A stretch of DNA of 64,000 bases from Rhodococcus sp. IEGM 1409 (GTDB lineage Bacteria; Actinomycetota; Actinomycetes; Mycobacteriales; Mycobacteriaceae), in the NCBI RefSeq assembly GCF_030056735.1, contig NZ_JASHKN010000001.1:372001-436000 (forward strand). The letters run 5' to 3'. This document shows, piece after piece, positions 9,181-21,767 of this stretch (position 1 is the stretch's first letter; the number at the start of each line of letters is the position of its first letter). The notes under the pieces are model-generated. The model saw only the letters and a program-made list of their open reading frames with translations, was not told where the DNA came from and made no database searches. A program made the position numbers and the translations under genes.

Positions 9181-9984
9181 CTATTTCACCGCGCGCACAC
9201 CTACTCCTAGACCGACGACGGCAACGCCCACAGCGGCCACGATTCCTGCCAGAACGCTGCCCGACGCGAAGTCACCGGCGAACAGTGCCCGTTCGGCATC
9301 GACGACATAGCCCAGCGGATTGACGTTCACGAGGACCTTCATCCAACCTGGCGCATCATCGAGTGGAAGCATGGTTCCCGACAGGATCAGGAGCGGAAAC
9401 ATCAGCGTCTGCTGAACGACCCAGAACATCCAATCCTGCTCCCGCACAGCCAGAGCGAGAGCGTACGAGAGCGCACCGAGTCCGACGCCGAACACTCCGA
9501 GCAGAACGATCCCGAGCGCGGCGCCCGCTGCGTTGACGTCCAACCCGAGCGGAAGCGCAACAAGAATGATCAGAATCGCCTGCGCGGCAAGCGGAACCAT
9601 CTCCTTGCACGCCCTCCCGATCAACAAGGACGAGCGTCTGAGCGGAGTCACCAACATTCGCTCGTGCGATCCCTGCTGCATCTCCATCAGGAGGTTGGAC
9701 CCGGTCATCGTCGTTCCGAAGATCGCGATCATCACCAACACACCGGGAATGAACCAATTCCACACGCCGTCACCGGTACCCGGGACCCCTTTGAGCAGAG
9801 GCCCGAACAACGCCAACAGGATCAGCGGCTGAACAAGACTGAAGATAACGCTCACCGGGTCGCGCAACATCGGTCGCAGTTCACGGCCCATCACTATTGC
9901 GCTGTCTCGAACGATGTTGCCGTGCACGGTACGTGGAGTATCGAGAGCGATTGTCATGGCAGATTCCTGTTCGTCGAAGTTCAT
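9181..9984 (-). CDS. ABC-2 type (DrrB-like) export permease
   Basis: 267 residues with six predicted membrane segments typical of ABC-2 drug-export permeases, including the conserved membrane-entry region GTTMTGSNLLMEMQQGSHERMLVTPL split around residues 95-122. It lies 11 nt downstream of the DrrA-like ATPase gene and is certainly co-transcribed with it. An internal ATG at 9957 (MTIALDTPRT) is an alternative start. The family exports hydrophobic drugs or lipids; the substrate here is unknown. Confidence 0.88.
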   Translation of the reverse strand: MNFDEQESAMTIALDTPRTVHGNIVRDSAIVMGRELRPMLRDPVSVIFSLVQPLILLALFGPLLKGVPGTGDGVWNWFIPGVLVMIAIFGTTMTGSNLLMEMQQGSHERMLVTPLRRSSLLIGRACKEMVPLAAQAILIILVALPLGLDVNAAGAALGIVLLGVFGVGLGALSYALALAVREQDWMFWVVQQTLMFPLLILSGTMLPLDDAPGWMKVLVNVNPLGYVVDAERALFAGDFASGSVLAGIVAAVGVAVVGLGVGVRAVK

Positions 9985-9995
9985 TGTCGTGGGTT

Positions 9996-10991
9996 TCAGG
10001 AAGCGACCGCGGCGGCGCTCTCGCGCAGACTGCGGCCGGTGAGGGTGAGGAAGACGTCGTCAAGAGTCGGTCGCGTGATGTCGGCGGTGAGAGCGCGGGC
10101 ACCTCGGGCATCCGCTTCACGCAGCAACACCGGTAGCGTCGAATCACCCTCGCCGGCGCGGATACTCACCGAACTTGCCTCGACGGCGACGTCACGCACT
10201 GTGACAAGTTGCTCGGCCACCGACGCCGCGATGCCGGCCGCTTCGGCGCTGTCGAAAGTGAGCAACAAATGATCTCCGGCAAGATCGGCTTTGAGTGCGG
10301 CAGCGGTGTTGTCGGCGATGACAGTGCCTTCGTCGATGACGATGACCCGCTCTGCCATCGAATCCGCTTCTTCGAGGTAGTGCGTGGTCAGCACGATCGT
10401 CGTGCCCATCTCTCGCCGCAAGCGGAGGATGTGGTCCCAGAGGTTGGCCCGACTCTGCGGGTCCATGCCCGTGGTCGGCTCGTCGAGGAACAGAAGAGGT
10501 GGGCGATGGACCAGGCCGAGGGCGATATCGAGCCGCCGGCGCTGCCCGCCGGACAGCGTACTGACCTTTCGAGTACCCAACTCGGTGAGTTCGAGATCAC
10601 GCAGCAATTCGTCGGCCCGGACCTGCGAGTCGCCCTTGGGCATTCCGTAGCACAACCCCTGCGTCACCAACTCGTCGCGAACCCGCTGGTTGTGACCGGC
10701 ACCGTTCCCCTGTCCGACGTATCCGAGGCTCGATCGCACCTCGTTCCGTGCCGCGGAGATGTCGAATCCTGCGATCCGCGCGCTGCCGGACGTGGGTACG
10801 AGCAAGGTGGTCAACATGCGCAACGTCGTCGATTTTCCGGCACCGTTCGGTCCCAGCAAGGCGACCAATTCGCCCTCCGCTACGTCGAGCGTGACTCCCT
10901 TGACTGCTTCCACGAGCTTCTTGCCCTGAGCGAAGTGCTTGGTGAGCGCCTTCGTCTCGATCATCGGTCTGCCGTCATTGCTGCGACTCAT
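9996..10991 (-). CDS. DrrA-like ABC exporter ATP-binding protein
   Basis: 331 residues from ATG 10991. Motifs: Walker A GPNGAGKST, signature LSGGQRRRLDIALGL, Walker B LLFLDEPTTGMD and switch His LTTHYLEEAD. The C-terminal extension of about 90 residues (ending DITRPTLDDVFLTLTGRSL) is the DUF4162/DrrA-type regulatory tail. With the following permease it forms a two-component exporter. A WYL-type regulator is transcribed divergently 97 nt away and is the obvious candidate controller. Start alternatives are 11057 and 10970. Confidence 0.92.
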   Translation of the reverse strand: MSRSNDGRPMIETKALTKHFAQGKKLVEAVKGVTLDVAEGELVALLGPNGAGKSTTLRMLTTLLVPTSGSARIAGFDISAARNEVRSSLGYVGQGNGAGHNQRVRDELVTQGLCYGMPKGDSQVRADELLRDLELTELGTRKVSTLSGGQRRRLDIALGLVHRPPLLFLDEPTTGMDPQSRANLWDHILRLRREMGTTIVLTTHYLEEADSMAERVIVIDEGTVIADNTAAALKADLAGDHLLLTFDSAEAAGIAASVAEQLVTVRDVAVEASSVSIRAGEGDSTLPVLLREADARGARALTADITRPTLDDVFLTLTGRSLRESAAAVAS

Positions 10992-11048
10992 GATGTGGCC
11001 CCAATTTCTTCTCGACTGGTCGGATGTGGACCAACCTAAATTCAATTG

Positions 11049-11065
11049 AGGACTCATACGGTCCT
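11049..11065. promoter_or_regulatory. Short inverted repeat between divergent exporter and regulator genes
   Basis: AGGAC and GTCCT, separated by 7 nt, lie between the DrrA-like gene (minus) and the WYL regulator (plus). The position suits an operator, but the arms are only 5 bp. Confidence 0.3.
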
Positions 11066-11088
11066 AAATGTTTGGCAGACTTCTTGCC

Positions 11089-12057
11089 ATGAAGGAGACA
11101 TCGGCTCGCCTACTGCGGTTGCTGTCACTGCTCCAGACGCGTCGAGACTGGTCCGGTGCCGAACTCGCAGACAAACTCGCGATCACCCCGCGCACGGTTC
11201 GACGTGACGTGGACCGTCTCCGCGATCTCGGTTACCCAGTCGACGCAACGGTCGGCGTCGGCGGCGGATATCGCCTGGGTGCCGGCGCGGAGATGCCCCC
11301 GCTACAGCTCGATGACGAGGAAGTGCTCGCGGTGGCACTTTCACTGCAATCCGGAGCGACCGGCTCCGTGGTCGGCATCGGAGAGGCCTCGATGCGCGCG
11401 CTGGCGAAACTGCGTCAGATCATGCCCTCGAGGCTGCGGCACCGTCTGGAGTCGCTGTCGATCGACGTCGTGCCGCGCGAACCGGCCGCGAGCGCGGTCG
11501 ATGCGTCGGTCCTGACCGCCATCGCGTCAGTGTGCCACAGCCACGAACGCTTGAGATTCGACTACAGCACGCACGACGGCACACAGAGCCGGCGCGAGGT
11601 GGAACCGTACCGGCTCGTGAGGTCGGGTGTTCGGTGGTATCTGGTGGCCTGGGATCTCGCTCGCGAAGATTGGCGGTCATTTCGCGTAGACAGGATGGAA
11701 CCCAAGATCCCCACCGGCCCACGATTCACGCCACGGGAACTACCTGCCGGTGGTGCAGCAGACTTCGTTTCCCGCGGTGTCGCGCGAGCCTATTCCTCCA
11801 CGCGCGCAACAGTTCTACTGCATGCACCCATCGAGCAGATAGCACCCATGGTCAGCGAACAGTGGGGATCAGTGGAGTCCACTGACGAAGGGCGTTGCGT
11901 CATAGCGCTTTCGGGCACTTCCCTGCGGTCGATCGCACAGTGGCTCAGGGCTTTCGACGTCGATTTCACCGTAGTGAATCCGCCTGAACTCCGCGAAGAG
12001 TGCCGGACGATCGCGGCGGAAACGGCAGTCGCCACTCAGCGGTATCTCGATGCGTGA
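11089..12057 (+). CDS. HTH/WYL-domain transcriptional regulator (YafY-like)
   Basis: 322 residues. The N-terminal winged HTH (residues 1-60, with ITPRTVRRDVDRLRDLGYPV) is of the HTH_11/DeoR-like type. The centre is a WYL domain (EPYRLVRSGVRWYLVAWDL), followed by a WCX C-terminal region. WYL regulators sense small ligands or nucleic acids. ATG 11089 (MKETSARLLRLLSL) is preferred over 11068, which would add seven untypical residues. Divergent from the DrrAB-like exporter, which it probably controls. A strong terminator follows. Confidence 0.88.
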   Translation: MKETSARLLRLLSLLQTRRDWSGAELADKLAITPRTVRRDVDRLRDLGYPVDATVGVGGGYRLGAGAEMPPLQLDDEEVLAVALSLQSGATGSVVGIGEASMRALAKLRQIMPSRLRHRLESLSIDVVPREPAASAVDASVLTAIASVCHSHERLRFDYSTHDGTQSRREVEPYRLVRSGVRWYLVAWDLAREDWRSFRVDRMEPKIPTGPRFTPRELPAGGAADFVSRGVARAYSSTRATVLLHAPIEQIAPMVSEQWGSVESTDEGRCVIALSGTSLRSIAQWLRAFDVDFTVVNPPELREECRTIAAETAVATQRYLDA

Positions 12058-12080
12058 CAGCGCTTTTCACCCAAATGCAA

Positions 12081-12112
12081 CAAGACCCCAACTCCGAAGA
12101 GTTGGGGTCTTG
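12081..12112. terminator. Strong bidirectional terminator
   Basis: A 14-bp perfect stem (CAAGACCCCAACTC / GAGTTGGGGTCTTG) with a CGAA tetraloop lies between the convergent WYL regulator and cold-shock gene. Confidence 0.85.
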
Positions 12113-12153
12113 TCAGTACGTCATGCGTCGGTTACCCGACTCACATGGACGTC

Positions 12154-12357
12154 TTAGACGATGGTAACGCCGGTGGCCTGCGGGCCCTTGTTGCCCTGAC
12201 CGATCTCGAACGCCACGCGCTGGTTCTCCTCGAGAGTGCGGAAGCCGCCACTCTGGATCTCGGAGTAGTGAACGAAGACGTCAGCACTGCCGTCTTCGGG
12301 AGCGATGAAGCCGAACCCCTTCTCGGAGTTGAACCACTTCACGATGCCCTCTGCCAT
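12154..12357 (-). CDS. Cold-shock protein, CspA family
   Basis: 67-residue single-domain cold-shock RNA chaperone. The RNP1-like [11 protein letters not shown] and RNP2-like DVFVHYSEI motifs are intact. The start [10 protein letters not shown] at 12357 has an AGGAG ribosome site 8 nt upstream. It binds single-stranded RNA or DNA and prevents secondary structure. Transcribed alone towards a strong terminator; the upstream 90 nt (12358-12447) are its probable leader and promoter, shared with the divergent copper operon. Confidence 0.95.
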   Translation of the reverse strand: MAEGIVKWFNSEKGFGFIAPEDGSADVFVHYSEIQSGGFRTLEENQRVAFEIGQGNKGPQATGVTIV

Positions 12358-12575
12358 GTAAATCTCCTCTAACACAGTGTCAACAGGCAGTCGCTTCGAC
12401 CGCCCGGGTCACTTACTACGACCGTTCTGAGACAAATCCGTGGAGGATGTCCAAACGCTCGCAACCTAACTATTTGCGAGCGTGGAAACACAAACACAAA
12501 CACTTACGACCAACACAAGTAGACCACACATTCGCCGTGTTGTCTTCCCTGAGGCCTTCGTCACTGCCCAACCCG

Positions 12576-12604
12576 TTGACAGGTATACCCCCTGGGGGTA
12601 CCTT
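12576..12604 (+). promoter_or_regulatory. copZ operon promoter with CsoR-like operator
   Basis: TTGACA (12576-12581) and TACCTT (12599-12604) are 17 nt apart. The palindrome TACCCCC-T-GGGGGTA (12586-12600) fills the spacer. GC-rich TACCC...GGGTA palindromes are typical of copper-sensing CsoR repressors. The motif is seen; the regulator is inferred, and no csoR gene lies in the window. Confidence 0.65.
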
Positions 12605-12616
12605 CAACTGCAGAGA

Positions 12617-12635
12617 GATACCTACACCGGGTATC
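12617..12635 (+). promoter_or_regulatory. Second inverted repeat in copZ leader
   Basis: GATACC and GGTATC with a 7-nt spacer lie just downstream of the promoter and 37 nt before copZ. The outer sequence resembles the TACC...GGGTA half-sites of the first operator, so it may be a second, weaker copper-regulator site. Confidence 0.35.
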
Positions 12636-12671
12636 CGTAAAATGAGTTTTCCACAACCGAAGGGATCTGCG

Positions 12672-12881
12672 ATGACCACCGCCGAATACACCGTTTCCGG
12701 AATGACCTGCGGACACTGCGTCGGATCCGTCAAGGAAGAGATCGGCAACATCGCGGGCGTAACCGCAGTGGATGTCGAATTGGCGAGCGGACGCGTCGTT
12801 GTCACCAGCGATGCTCCCGTCTCCGCAGCCGATGTCGTCGCAGCAGTCGACGAAGCCGGCTACGCAGTCGTACCAAGCTGA
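12672..12881 (+). CDS. copZ: Copper chaperone CopZ (heavy-metal-associated domain)
   Basis: 69 residues forming one HMA domain with the metal-binding GMTCGHCVGSV loop (Cys-Gly-His-Cys). It binds Cu(I) and hands it to the CopA ATPase two genes downstream. The start at ATG 12672 is preceded by GAAGGGA. First gene of a three-gene copper operon; 7 nt separate it from the next start. The CsoR-like operator upstream suggests induction by copper. Confidence 0.92.
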   Translation: MTTAEYTVSGMTCGHCVGSVKEEIGNIAGVTAVDVELASGRVVVTSDAPVSAADVVAAVDEAGYAVVPS

Positions 12882-12888
12882 GTCAGCC

Positions 12889-13803
12889 GTGCGCACCTCG
12901 ACAACACTTGCCGCCTACGCCGTAGGGCTGGTCGCCGTCTTCGGCGCCGCCCTCGGCGTGGGGGCCGCAATCGGAAGCCCGATAGACATGTCCACTACCC
13001 AGCACAGCACCCACGAACCAACCACCGAATCGATGCCAGGCATGGATTCGACAACACCCGCAGGGCTCGAAGTCTCTTCCGGCGGATACACACTCACTGA
13101 AGTGACCGCACCCGATCGGGCTGGGGAGCCGGGGACCTTGGCCTTCCGGATTCTCGACAGCAACAACAAGCCCGTCGTCGATTTCGACCTTCTGCACGAG
13201 AAGAAGCTCCACCTCATCGTCGTCAGAAACGACACCAGCGAATTCCGCCACGTGCATCCTTCGCTCGCTGCAGACGGCACCTGGTCGATCGACTGGACCT
13301 GGCCCGTCGCCGGTACCTACAGAGTCTTCGCCGACTTCGACCCCACCGACGGCACCCAACTGACTCTCGGTCGAAACTTCGACGTGGCAGGCGAATTCGC
13401 TCCTGCTCCGCTGCCTGCGAAGAGTGCGACCGCAACGGTCGACGGATACACGGTGACTCTCGACGGTGATCTGACCATTGCCGGCGGCCCGATCACGCTG
13501 AGCGTTGCTCGCGACGGAGCCCCGGTCACCGATCTCGACCCGTACCTCGGTGCCTACGGCCATCTTGTTGCTCTGCGCACCGGCGACCTCGCCTACCTGC
13601 ACGTTCACCCCGAGGGTGAACCGGGCGACGGCGTCACTGCTCCCGGTCCCGACATTTCCTTCCATGCACAGGCGCCGAGTGAAGGCACGTATCGCCTTTT
13701 CCTCGACTTCCAACACGAGGGCGTGGTTCGCACCGCCGAATTCACTGTAGATGCAGGCACTTCCGCAGCTTCAGTTCCAGACAATCACGAGGGAGGGCAC
13801 TGA
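12889..13803 (+). CDS. Membrane-anchored His-rich protein of the copper operon
   Basis: 304 residues from GTG 12889; the reading frame is also open upstream inside copZ, but copZ coding rules that part out. One membrane segment (residues 7-30) is followed by an extracytoplasmic region. A Met/His-rich stretch ([18 protein letters not shown]) suits Cu(I) binding. Two related beta-rich units each carry an xHVHP motif (RHVHPS near 120, LHVHPEGE near 238), and the C-terminus is NHEGGH. Between copZ and copA, and overlapping copA by 1 nt, it is probably an extracytoplasmic copper-binding or acceptor protein. No enzyme family is recognised. Confidence 0.75.
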   Translation: MRTSTTLAAYAVGLVAVFGAALGVGAAIGSPIDMSTTQHSTHEPTTESMPGMDSTTPAGLEVSSGGYTLTEVTAPDRAGEPGTLAFRILDSNNKPVVDFDLLHEKKLHLIVVRNDTSEFRHVHPSLAADGTWSIDWTWPVAGTYRVFADFDPTDGTQLTLGRNFDVAGEFAPAPLPAKSATATVDGYTVTLDGDLTIAGGPITLSVARDGAPVTDLDPYLGAYGHLVALRTGDLAYLHVHPEGEPGDGVTAPGPDISFHAQAPSEGTYRLFLDFQHEGVVRTAEFTVDAGTSAASVPDNHEGGH

Positions 13804-16064
13804 TGACGTCACCGACTGCGGTCGACAATGCTGCCAACTCGAGTAGCGTCGAACTCGCGATCACCGGAATGACCTGCGCCTCCTGCGCGTCACGAATCGA
13901 GAAGAAGCTCAACAAGATCGACGGCGTCACAGCCACCGTCAACTACGCGACGGAAAAGGCCAAGGTCACCTTCCCGGACGGGGTACCCGTCGAAGATTTG
14001 GTCACAGCCGTCGAGAACGCCGGCTACGCCGCCTCGCTCCCCAAGCCGCCCAGCGCGCCTGACACCGTCGACCCGGACGCGGAAACTCCGCAGGATCGCG
14101 ATCTGCGCGAGCTTCGCACCCGCCTGATCATCTCGACTCTGCTCTCCGTACCGGTCATCGCGATGGCGATGGTTCCTGCGCTCCAGTTCGACAACTGGCA
14201 ATGGCTCTCCCTCACGCTGGCCGCGCCGGTCATCGTGTGGGCGGCCCTTCCCTTCCACCGTGCCGCCTGGGTGAACCTGCGTCACGGCGCCGCCACGATG
14301 GACACGCTCATCTCCCTGGGCACCATCTCGGCCTTCGTCTGGTCGCTCTACGCACTGTTCTTCGGCACCGCGGGCGAAGCGGGAATGAAACACGCGTTCA
14401 GACTGACGGTCGACCGGATGGACGGCAGCGCCAACATCTACCTCGAGGTTGCCGCGGGCGTCATCACGTTCGTACTGGCCGGACGCTACTTCGAGCACAA
14501 GTCCAAGCGCACGTCCGGTGCCGCACTACGCGCGCTCATGGAACTCGGTGCGAAAGACGTCGCGGTGTTGCGAGACGGCGTCGAAGTACGAATCCCCGCC
14601 GAAGAACTGGCAGCGGGCGACTCCTTCATCGTTCGGCCTGGCGAGAAGATCGCCACCGACGGCATCATCACCGAAGGCCGCTCAGCCGTCGACATGAGCA
14701 TGTTGACGGGTGAATCCGTGCCGGAGGAAGTCGGTATCGGGGACACTGTCGTCGGCGCCACCGTCAACGTCGGCGGAACCTTGACCGTCGAGGCCACCCG
14801 CGTCGGGAGCGACACCCAGCTCGCCCAGATGGCGGCGCTGGTCGAAGACGCACAGAACGGCAAGGCCGAAGTTCAGCGCCTCGCCGATCGCATCGCCGGT
14901 ATCTTCGTTCCGGTTGTCATCGCGATCGCCGTTGCGACACTGGGCTACTGGCTCGGTACCGGCAACCCCATCGAGACGGCCTTCACCGCCGCAGTCGCCG
15001 TCCTGATCATCGCCTGCCCCTGTGCCCTCGGATTGGCAACGCCCACAGCCCTGTTGGTGGGCACCGGCCGCGGAGCCCAGATGGGAATCCTGATCAAGGG
15101 ACCCGAGGTACTCGAATCGACCCGCGCAGTCGACACCGTCGTACTCGACAAGACGGGAACCGTCACCACCGGTCAGATGACATTGCTGGACACCGTGATC
15201 AGCGAAGGGACAACCGTCGACGAGGTGCTTCGACTGGCCGGCGCCCTCGAACATCGCTCCGAGCACCCCATCGCCGCAGCAATCGCGAAGGGCGCGACCG
15301 AAGCCGTGGGCGAGTTGCCTTCGGTCGAGGATTTCGTGAACGTCGCCGGACGCGGCGTGCAGGGAATGGTCGACGGTCATGCCGTCGTCGCCGGCCGAGA
15401 CGCGCTGCTGGCCGACTGGTCGATGCCGTTGCCGGAGAATCTCCGTGAGGCGAAGGCTGCAGCAGAGAAGGCCGGGCGCACCGCAATCGCGGTCGGTTGG
15501 GACGGCAAGGCACGCGGAATCCTCGTGATCGCCGACGCGGTCAAGGACACGAGCGCCGAAGCAATCGCGCAGTTGAAGGCACTCGGCCTCGAACCGGTTC
15601 TGCTGACCGGTGACAACGCCACCGTTGCCCGCACAGTCGCGGATCAGGTCGGGATCAGCACCGTCTTCGCCGAGGTCATGCCGGCCGACAAGGTCGACGC
15701 CGTCAAGAAACTGCAGGCGGAAGGACGCGTCGTGGCCATGGTCGGCGACGGCGTGAACGACGCGGCAGCCCTGGCTCAGGCCGATCTCGGTCTGGCGATG
15801 GGCACGGGTACCGACGTTGCAATCGAGGCCAGCGACATCACCCTGGTGCGCGGTGACCTGCGGTCGGCAGCCGACGCAATTCGACTGTCCCGCAAGACGC
15901 TCAAGACCATCAAGGGCAACCTGTTCTGGGCATTCGCCTACAACACGGCAGCGATCCCGCTGGCTGCGGCCGGTCTGCTCAACCCGATGCTCGCCGGTGC
16001 CGCGATGGCATTCAGCAGTGTGTTCGTGGTGAGCAACAGCCTGAGGTTGCGGCGGTTCAAGTAA
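13803..16064 (+). CDS. copA: Copper-exporting P1B-type ATPase CopA
   Basis: 753 residues. One N-terminal HMA domain ([10 protein letters not shown], residues 21-30) is followed by the P1B membrane region with the ion-translocating CPC (IIACPCALG, about 402-410), phosphorylation motif DKTGT (about 449), SEHPIAAAI for nucleotide binding, and hinge [10 protein letters not shown] (about 647). CPC with the following helix features indicates Cu(I) efflux. ATG overlaps the preceding stop (TGATG). It follows copZ and the His-rich protein in one operon and ends at a conserved hairpin element. Confidence 0.95.
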   Translation: MTSPTAVDNAANSSSVELAITGMTCASCASRIEKKLNKIDGVTATVNYATEKAKVTFPDGVPVEDLVTAVENAGYAASLPKPPSAPDTVDPDAETPQDRDLRELRTRLIISTLLSVPVIAMAMVPALQFDNWQWLSLTLAAPVIVWAALPFHRAAWVNLRHGAATMDTLISLGTISAFVWSLYALFFGTAGEAGMKHAFRLTVDRMDGSANIYLEVAAGVITFVLAGRYFEHKSKRTSGAALRALMELGAKDVAVLRDGVEVRIPAEELAAGDSFIVRPGEKIATDGIITEGRSAVDMSMLTGESVPEEVGIGDTVVGATVNVGGTLTVEATRVGSDTQLAQMAALVEDAQNGKAEVQRLADRIAGIFVPVVIAIAVATLGYWLGTGNPIETAFTAAVAVLIIACPCALGLATPTALLVGTGRGAQMGILIKGPEVLESTRAVDTVVLDKTGTVTTGQMTLLDTVISEGTTVDEVLRLAGALEHRSEHPIAAAIAKGATEAVGELPSVEDFVNVAGRGVQGMVDGHAVVAGRDALLADWSMPLPENLREAKAAAEKAGRTAIAVGWDGKARGILVIADAVKDTSAEAIAQLKALGLEPVLLTGDNATVARTVADQVGISTVFAEVMPADKVDAVKKLQAEGRVVAMVGDGVNDAAALAQADLGLAMGTGTDVAIEASDITLVRGDLRSAADAIRLSRKTLKTIKGNLFWAFAYNTAAIPLAAAGLLNPMLAGAAMAFSSVFVVSNSLRLRRFK

Positions 16065-16123
16065 GGGGGCAAGCCCCCTGTGCGCGGTTCGAGAGTTCCT
16101 GCACTCCTTAACCGCGCACGGGG
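16065..16123. terminator. Compound hairpin between copA and ksgA (GTGCGC element)
   Basis: A small hairpin GGGGGC-AA-GCCCCC (16065-16078) overlaps a longer one, CCCC(T)GTGCGCGGTT pairing with AACCGCGCACGGGG (16075-16123). The two are mutually exclusive. The same architecture recurs at 21767-21824 and a related stem at 60851-60897. It serves both convergent genes. Confidence 0.75.
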
Positions 16124-17023
16124 CTATTCGCCTCCGGCCAGCCGAACGAAGGCTGCTGCGTCGAGCATCTCACCACGCATCTGCGGCTCGATGCCGGCAG
16201 CGAGAAGTCGTCGTTCGGCTTCGGCAGGCGAACCTGCCCAACCACTGAGCGCGGCACGCAAAGTCTTGCGGCGCTGCGCGAATGCGGCGTCGATGGCCGC
16301 AAAAACCTGCTTGCGGTGCTTCTCGTCCATCGGCCACGGCGGCTCCGCATACCGGTCGATACGAACCAGACCTGATTCCACCTTGGGTACCGGCCAGAAG
16401 ACGTTGCGTCCGACGGCACCGGCGCGGCGAACCTCGCCGAAGAAGTTGGCCTTGACGCTGGGAACGCCGTAGATCTTGCTTCCCGGATCAGCCGCCAGGC
16501 GATCGGCAACCTCGGCTTGCACCATCACGAGTGCGGTCCGCAGACTCGGCAACGATGCAAACAGGTGCAGCAGCACCGGCACCGCGACGTTGTACGGAAG
16601 GTTTGCGACCAGCGCGGTCGGCTCGCCGGGGATCTGCGAAGGCAACACACGCATCGCGTCGGCTTCGACGACAGTCAGGCGATCAGCGAGTTCCGGCGCT
16701 CGCTCGGCCACCGTCTTGGGGAGTCGGGCCGCGAGATTGGGATCGATCTCGACCGCGATAACCCGATCGACCACGTCCATCAGCGCCATCGTCAACGAAC
16801 CGAGACCAGGCCCTACCTCGAGAACGACGTCGTCACGAGTGACGCCTGCCGTGGTGACGATGCGTCGCACGGTATTGGCGTCGTGAACGAAGTTCTGCCC
16901 CAACTGTTTCGTGGGTCGGACACCGAATTCCTCGGCAAGAGCGCGCACCTCGACCGGACCGAGCAGGGCTGCCTGCCCGCGCGGCGTTGCGATGGGTTCG
17001 TTCGATTGTTCGGCGTCTGACAC
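16124..17023 (-). CDS. rsmA: 16S rRNA dimethyladenosine transferase RsmA/KsgA
   Basis: 299 residues. It dimethylates A1518 and A1519 (E. coli numbering) of 16S rRNA late in 30S assembly. Motifs: [14 protein letters not shown] for substrate orientation, SAM-binding [15 protein letters not shown] and catalytic NLPYN. Start ATG 17023 lies 9 nt after the rpfB stop, the conserved rpfB-ksgA order of Corynebacteriales. ispE, the usual next gene, is displaced by about 7 kb. Confidence 0.96.
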   Translation of the reverse strand: MSDAEQSNEPIATPRGQAALLGPVEVRALAEEFGVRPTKQLGQNFVHDANTVRRIVTTAGVTRDDVVLEVGPGLGSLTMALMDVVDRVIAVEIDPNLAARLPKTVAERAPELADRLTVVEADAMRVLPSQIPGEPTALVANLPYNVAVPVLLHLFASLPSLRTALVMVQAEVADRLAADPGSKIYGVPSVKANFFGEVRRAGAVGRNVFWPVPKVESGLVRIDRYAEPPWPMDEKHRKQVFAAIDAAFAQRRKTLRAALSGWAGSPAEAERRLLAAGIEPQMRGEMLDAAAFVRLAGGE

Positions 17024-17032
17024 CAGTAGAAC

Positions 17033-19387
<2,355 letters not shown>

Positions 19388-19554
19388 TCACAACGAAATG
19401 CGACTTTTGTCACGGAAAGGCAACGGCGTGTCGTGTGTTCTGCACTTTCCGGCTCCGATACCCGTGTATCGATTCAGCGCTGGGCGCAGTATGTTCTCGT
19501 CTGGTTCAAAGCAGTCCGGCGATCCCGGGCGCGACAGAAGAAAGCTGGGCGATA

Positions 19555-21003
19555 GTGCGAAGAAGATTCGACAGACCACGTAATGCCAGGTGGCCGATCC
19601 TGGCCATCCTGCTGGCGCTGATCGCAGCGCTGTTCGCCCCCGGAATCGCGAGCGCGCAACCCGGTCGCACCTACACGATCGCCACCGATCTGACATTCGC
19701 CCCGTTCGAATTCGAGAACGAAGACGGCAAACTCGTCGGCATCGACATCGACTTGCTCAACGCGATCGCCGAGGACCAAGGTTTCAAGGTCGACATCAAG
19801 CAACTCGGCTTCGACGCGGCCCTTCAGGCCGTGCAGGCGGGGCAGGCCGACGGCGTCATCGCCGGCATGTCCATCACCGACGCCCGCAGGCAGGTCTTCG
19901 ACTTCTCCGACCCGTACTTCGAGTCGGGCGTGCAGATGGCGGTCCTCGAGACCGACAACGACGTGAAGTCGTACGAAGACCTGAAGGGCAAGCGCGTCGC
20001 CGTCAAGAACGGCACCGAGGGCGCCAGCTTCGCCGAGTCCATCAAGGACCAATACGGTTTCACCACTGTCTATTTCGCTGACTCCGCCAGCATGTACGAC
20101 GAGGTCCGCACCGGGAACTCCGTCGCCGTCTTCGACGACTATCCCGTCCTCGCCTACGGCATCACGCAGGGCAACGGCCTCAAGACCGTCACCGAAAAGG
20201 AGGTGGGCGCGAGCTACGGCTTCGCAGTCAACAAGGGCCAGAACGCCGAACTGCTCCAGATGTTCAACGCCGGTCTGCAGAACCTGCGCGACGACGGCCA
20301 GTACGACGAAATCGTCTCGACCTACCTCGGTCAGGGTGCATCGACGTCGGACAACTCGATCATCGGCTTGATCAAGAGCACCTACCCCCAGCTCCTCAAG
20401 GGTCTGTGGCTGACCATCGTCCTCTCGGTCGTCTCGATCGCGATCGCCCTGGTACTCGGCGCGATCTTCGGCCTCTGCCGGGTGTCGACCAACATATTCG
20501 TCCGAGGCATAGGAACCGCGTACGTCGACATCTTCCGCGGCACACCACTGTTGGTGCAGGCGTTCTTCATCTACTTCGGCATCCCTGCCGCCCTGCATTT
20601 CCAGATGTCCGCCTTCACGGCAGGCATCATCACGCTCTCGCTCAACGCCGGCGCGTACATGGCTGAAATCGTCCGCGGCGGCATCCTGTCCGTCGACAAG
20701 GGACAGATGGAAGCGTCGCGAAGCCTGGGCATCAGCTACATGAAGTCGATGCGAAAAGTCATCATGCCGCAGGCAATTCGCACGATGATCCCGTCGTACA
20801 TCAACCAGTTCGTCATCACCCTCAAGGACACGTCGATCCTGTCGGTCATCGGACTCGCCGAGCTCACTCAGACGGGGCGCATCATCATCGCGCGCAACTT
20901 CCAGTCGTTCAACATGTGGCTGATCATCGGCGTCATGTACTTCATCATCATCATGGCGCTCACCAAGCTGTCGAACCGCCTCGAGAAGAGGATCAACAAG
21001 TGA
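19555..21003 (+). CDS. Amino-acid ABC transporter, fused substrate-binding protein and permease
   Basis: 482 residues from GTG 19555. An arginine-rich N-terminus and hydrophobic core ending ASAQP form a signal peptide. A type-3 solute-binding domain follows ([20 protein letters not shown]; residues about 38-260). The C-terminal half is a GlnP/HisM-type permease with the EAA-like loop and [15 protein letters not shown]. Fusion of binding protein and permease is known for glutamine/glutamate importers of this class. The GTGA overlap with the downstream ATPase shows one operon. Specificity for glutamine, glutamate or another polar amino acid is inferred. The stretch 19319-19554 holds the divergent promoters. 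Confidence 0.88.
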   Translation: MRRRFDRPRNARWPILAILLALIAALFAPGIASAQPGRTYTIATDLTFAPFEFENEDGKLVGIDIDLLNAIAEDQGFKVDIKQLGFDAALQAVQAGQADGVIAGMSITDARRQVFDFSDPYFESGVQMAVLETDNDVKSYEDLKGKRVAVKNGTEGASFAESIKDQYGFTTVYFADSASMYDEVRTGNSVAVFDDYPVLAYGITQGNGLKTVTEKEVGASYGFAVNKGQNAELLQMFNAGLQNLRDDGQYDEIVSTYLGQGASTSDNSIIGLIKSTYPQLLKGLWLTIVLSVVSIAIALVLGAIFGLCRVSTNIFVRGIGTAYVDIFRGTPLLVQAFFIYFGIPAALHFQMSAFTAGIITLSLNAGAYMAEIVRGGILSVDKGQMEASRSLGISYMKSMRKVIMPQAIRTMIPSYINQFVITLKDTSILSVIGLAELTQTGRIIIARNFQSFNMWLIIGVMYFIIIMALTKLSNRLEKRINK

Positions 21004-21767
21004 CCGAAACAGCCGTCAACATGGGCAAGTCCGACACCGAGGTCAAGATTTCGGTCCAGGGACTGAAGAAGTCGTTCGGCGACAACGAGGTCCTCAAAGG
21101 CCTCGACGTCGACGTCAAGAGCGGCGAAGTGGTCTGCGTCATCGGGCCTTCCGGTTCGGGCAAGTCCACCTTCCTACGCTGCCTCAACCGCCTCGAGGAC
21201 ATCACCGCCGGTTCCGTGCGCGTCGACCAGTTCGATCTCACGAACAAGGACGTCGACATCGACAAGGTGCGCCAGCACATCGGGATGGTGTTCCAGCACT
21301 TCAACCTGTTCCCACACATGAGCGTCGTCGAAAACGTGATGCTCGCCCCGGTGCAGACCGGGCGATCGTCCAAGGAACAGGCTCGCGAGATCGCCGTCAA
21401 ACTGCTCGGCCAGGTCGGCCTCGCAGAGAAGGCAGATGCCAAGCCCGCCAGCCTGTCCGGTGGGCAGAAGCAACGTGTCGCCATCGCCCGCGCGCTGGCG
21501 ATGAGCCCCGACATCATGCTGTTCGACGAGGCCACCAGCGCCCTCGACCCCGAAATGGTGGGCGAGGTTCTCCAGGTGCTTCGCGACCTCGCCAAGCAGG
21601 GCATGACCATGGTCGTCGTAACCCACGAGATGGGCTTCGCCCGTGAGGTTTCCGACCGAGTCATCTTCATGGCCGACGGGTACATCGTCGAAGAAGGCAA
21701 GCCGGAGAACTTGTTCGGCAACCCCCAGCAGCAGCGCACCCAGGACTTCCTGGCGAAAGTTCTCTAG
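21000..21767 (+). CDS. glnQ: Amino-acid ABC transporter ATP-binding protein (GlnQ type)
   Basis: 255 residues from GTG 21000; ATG 21021 is an alternative. Walker [10 protein letters not shown], signature [15 protein letters not shown], Walker [15 protein letters not shown], switch [10 protein letters not shown]: the standard polar-amino-acid importer ATPase. Overlaps the upstream fused binding-protein/permease gene by 4 nt and completes the transporter. The stop codon runs into a compound hairpin. Confidence 0.93.
   Translation: MTETAVNMGKSDTEVKISVQGLKKSFGDNEVLKGLDVDVKSGEVVCVIGPSGSGKSTFLRCLNRLEDITAGSVRVDQFDLTNKDVDIDKVRQHIGMVFQHFNLFPHMSVVENVMLAPVQTGRSSKEQAREIAVKLLGQVGLAEKADAKPASLSGGQKQRVAIARALAMSPDIMLFDEATSALDPEMVGEVLQVLRDLAKQGMTMVVVTHEMGFAREVSDRVIFMADGYIVEEGKPENLFGNPQQQRTQDFLAKVL

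Noticed and set aside
12586..12600. Reading the copZ palindrome as a CueR/MerR operator
   Set aside because: The spacer between hexamers is 17 nt, not the 19-20 nt needed for MerR-type activation, and the GC-rich TACCC/GGGTA arms suit CsoR better.
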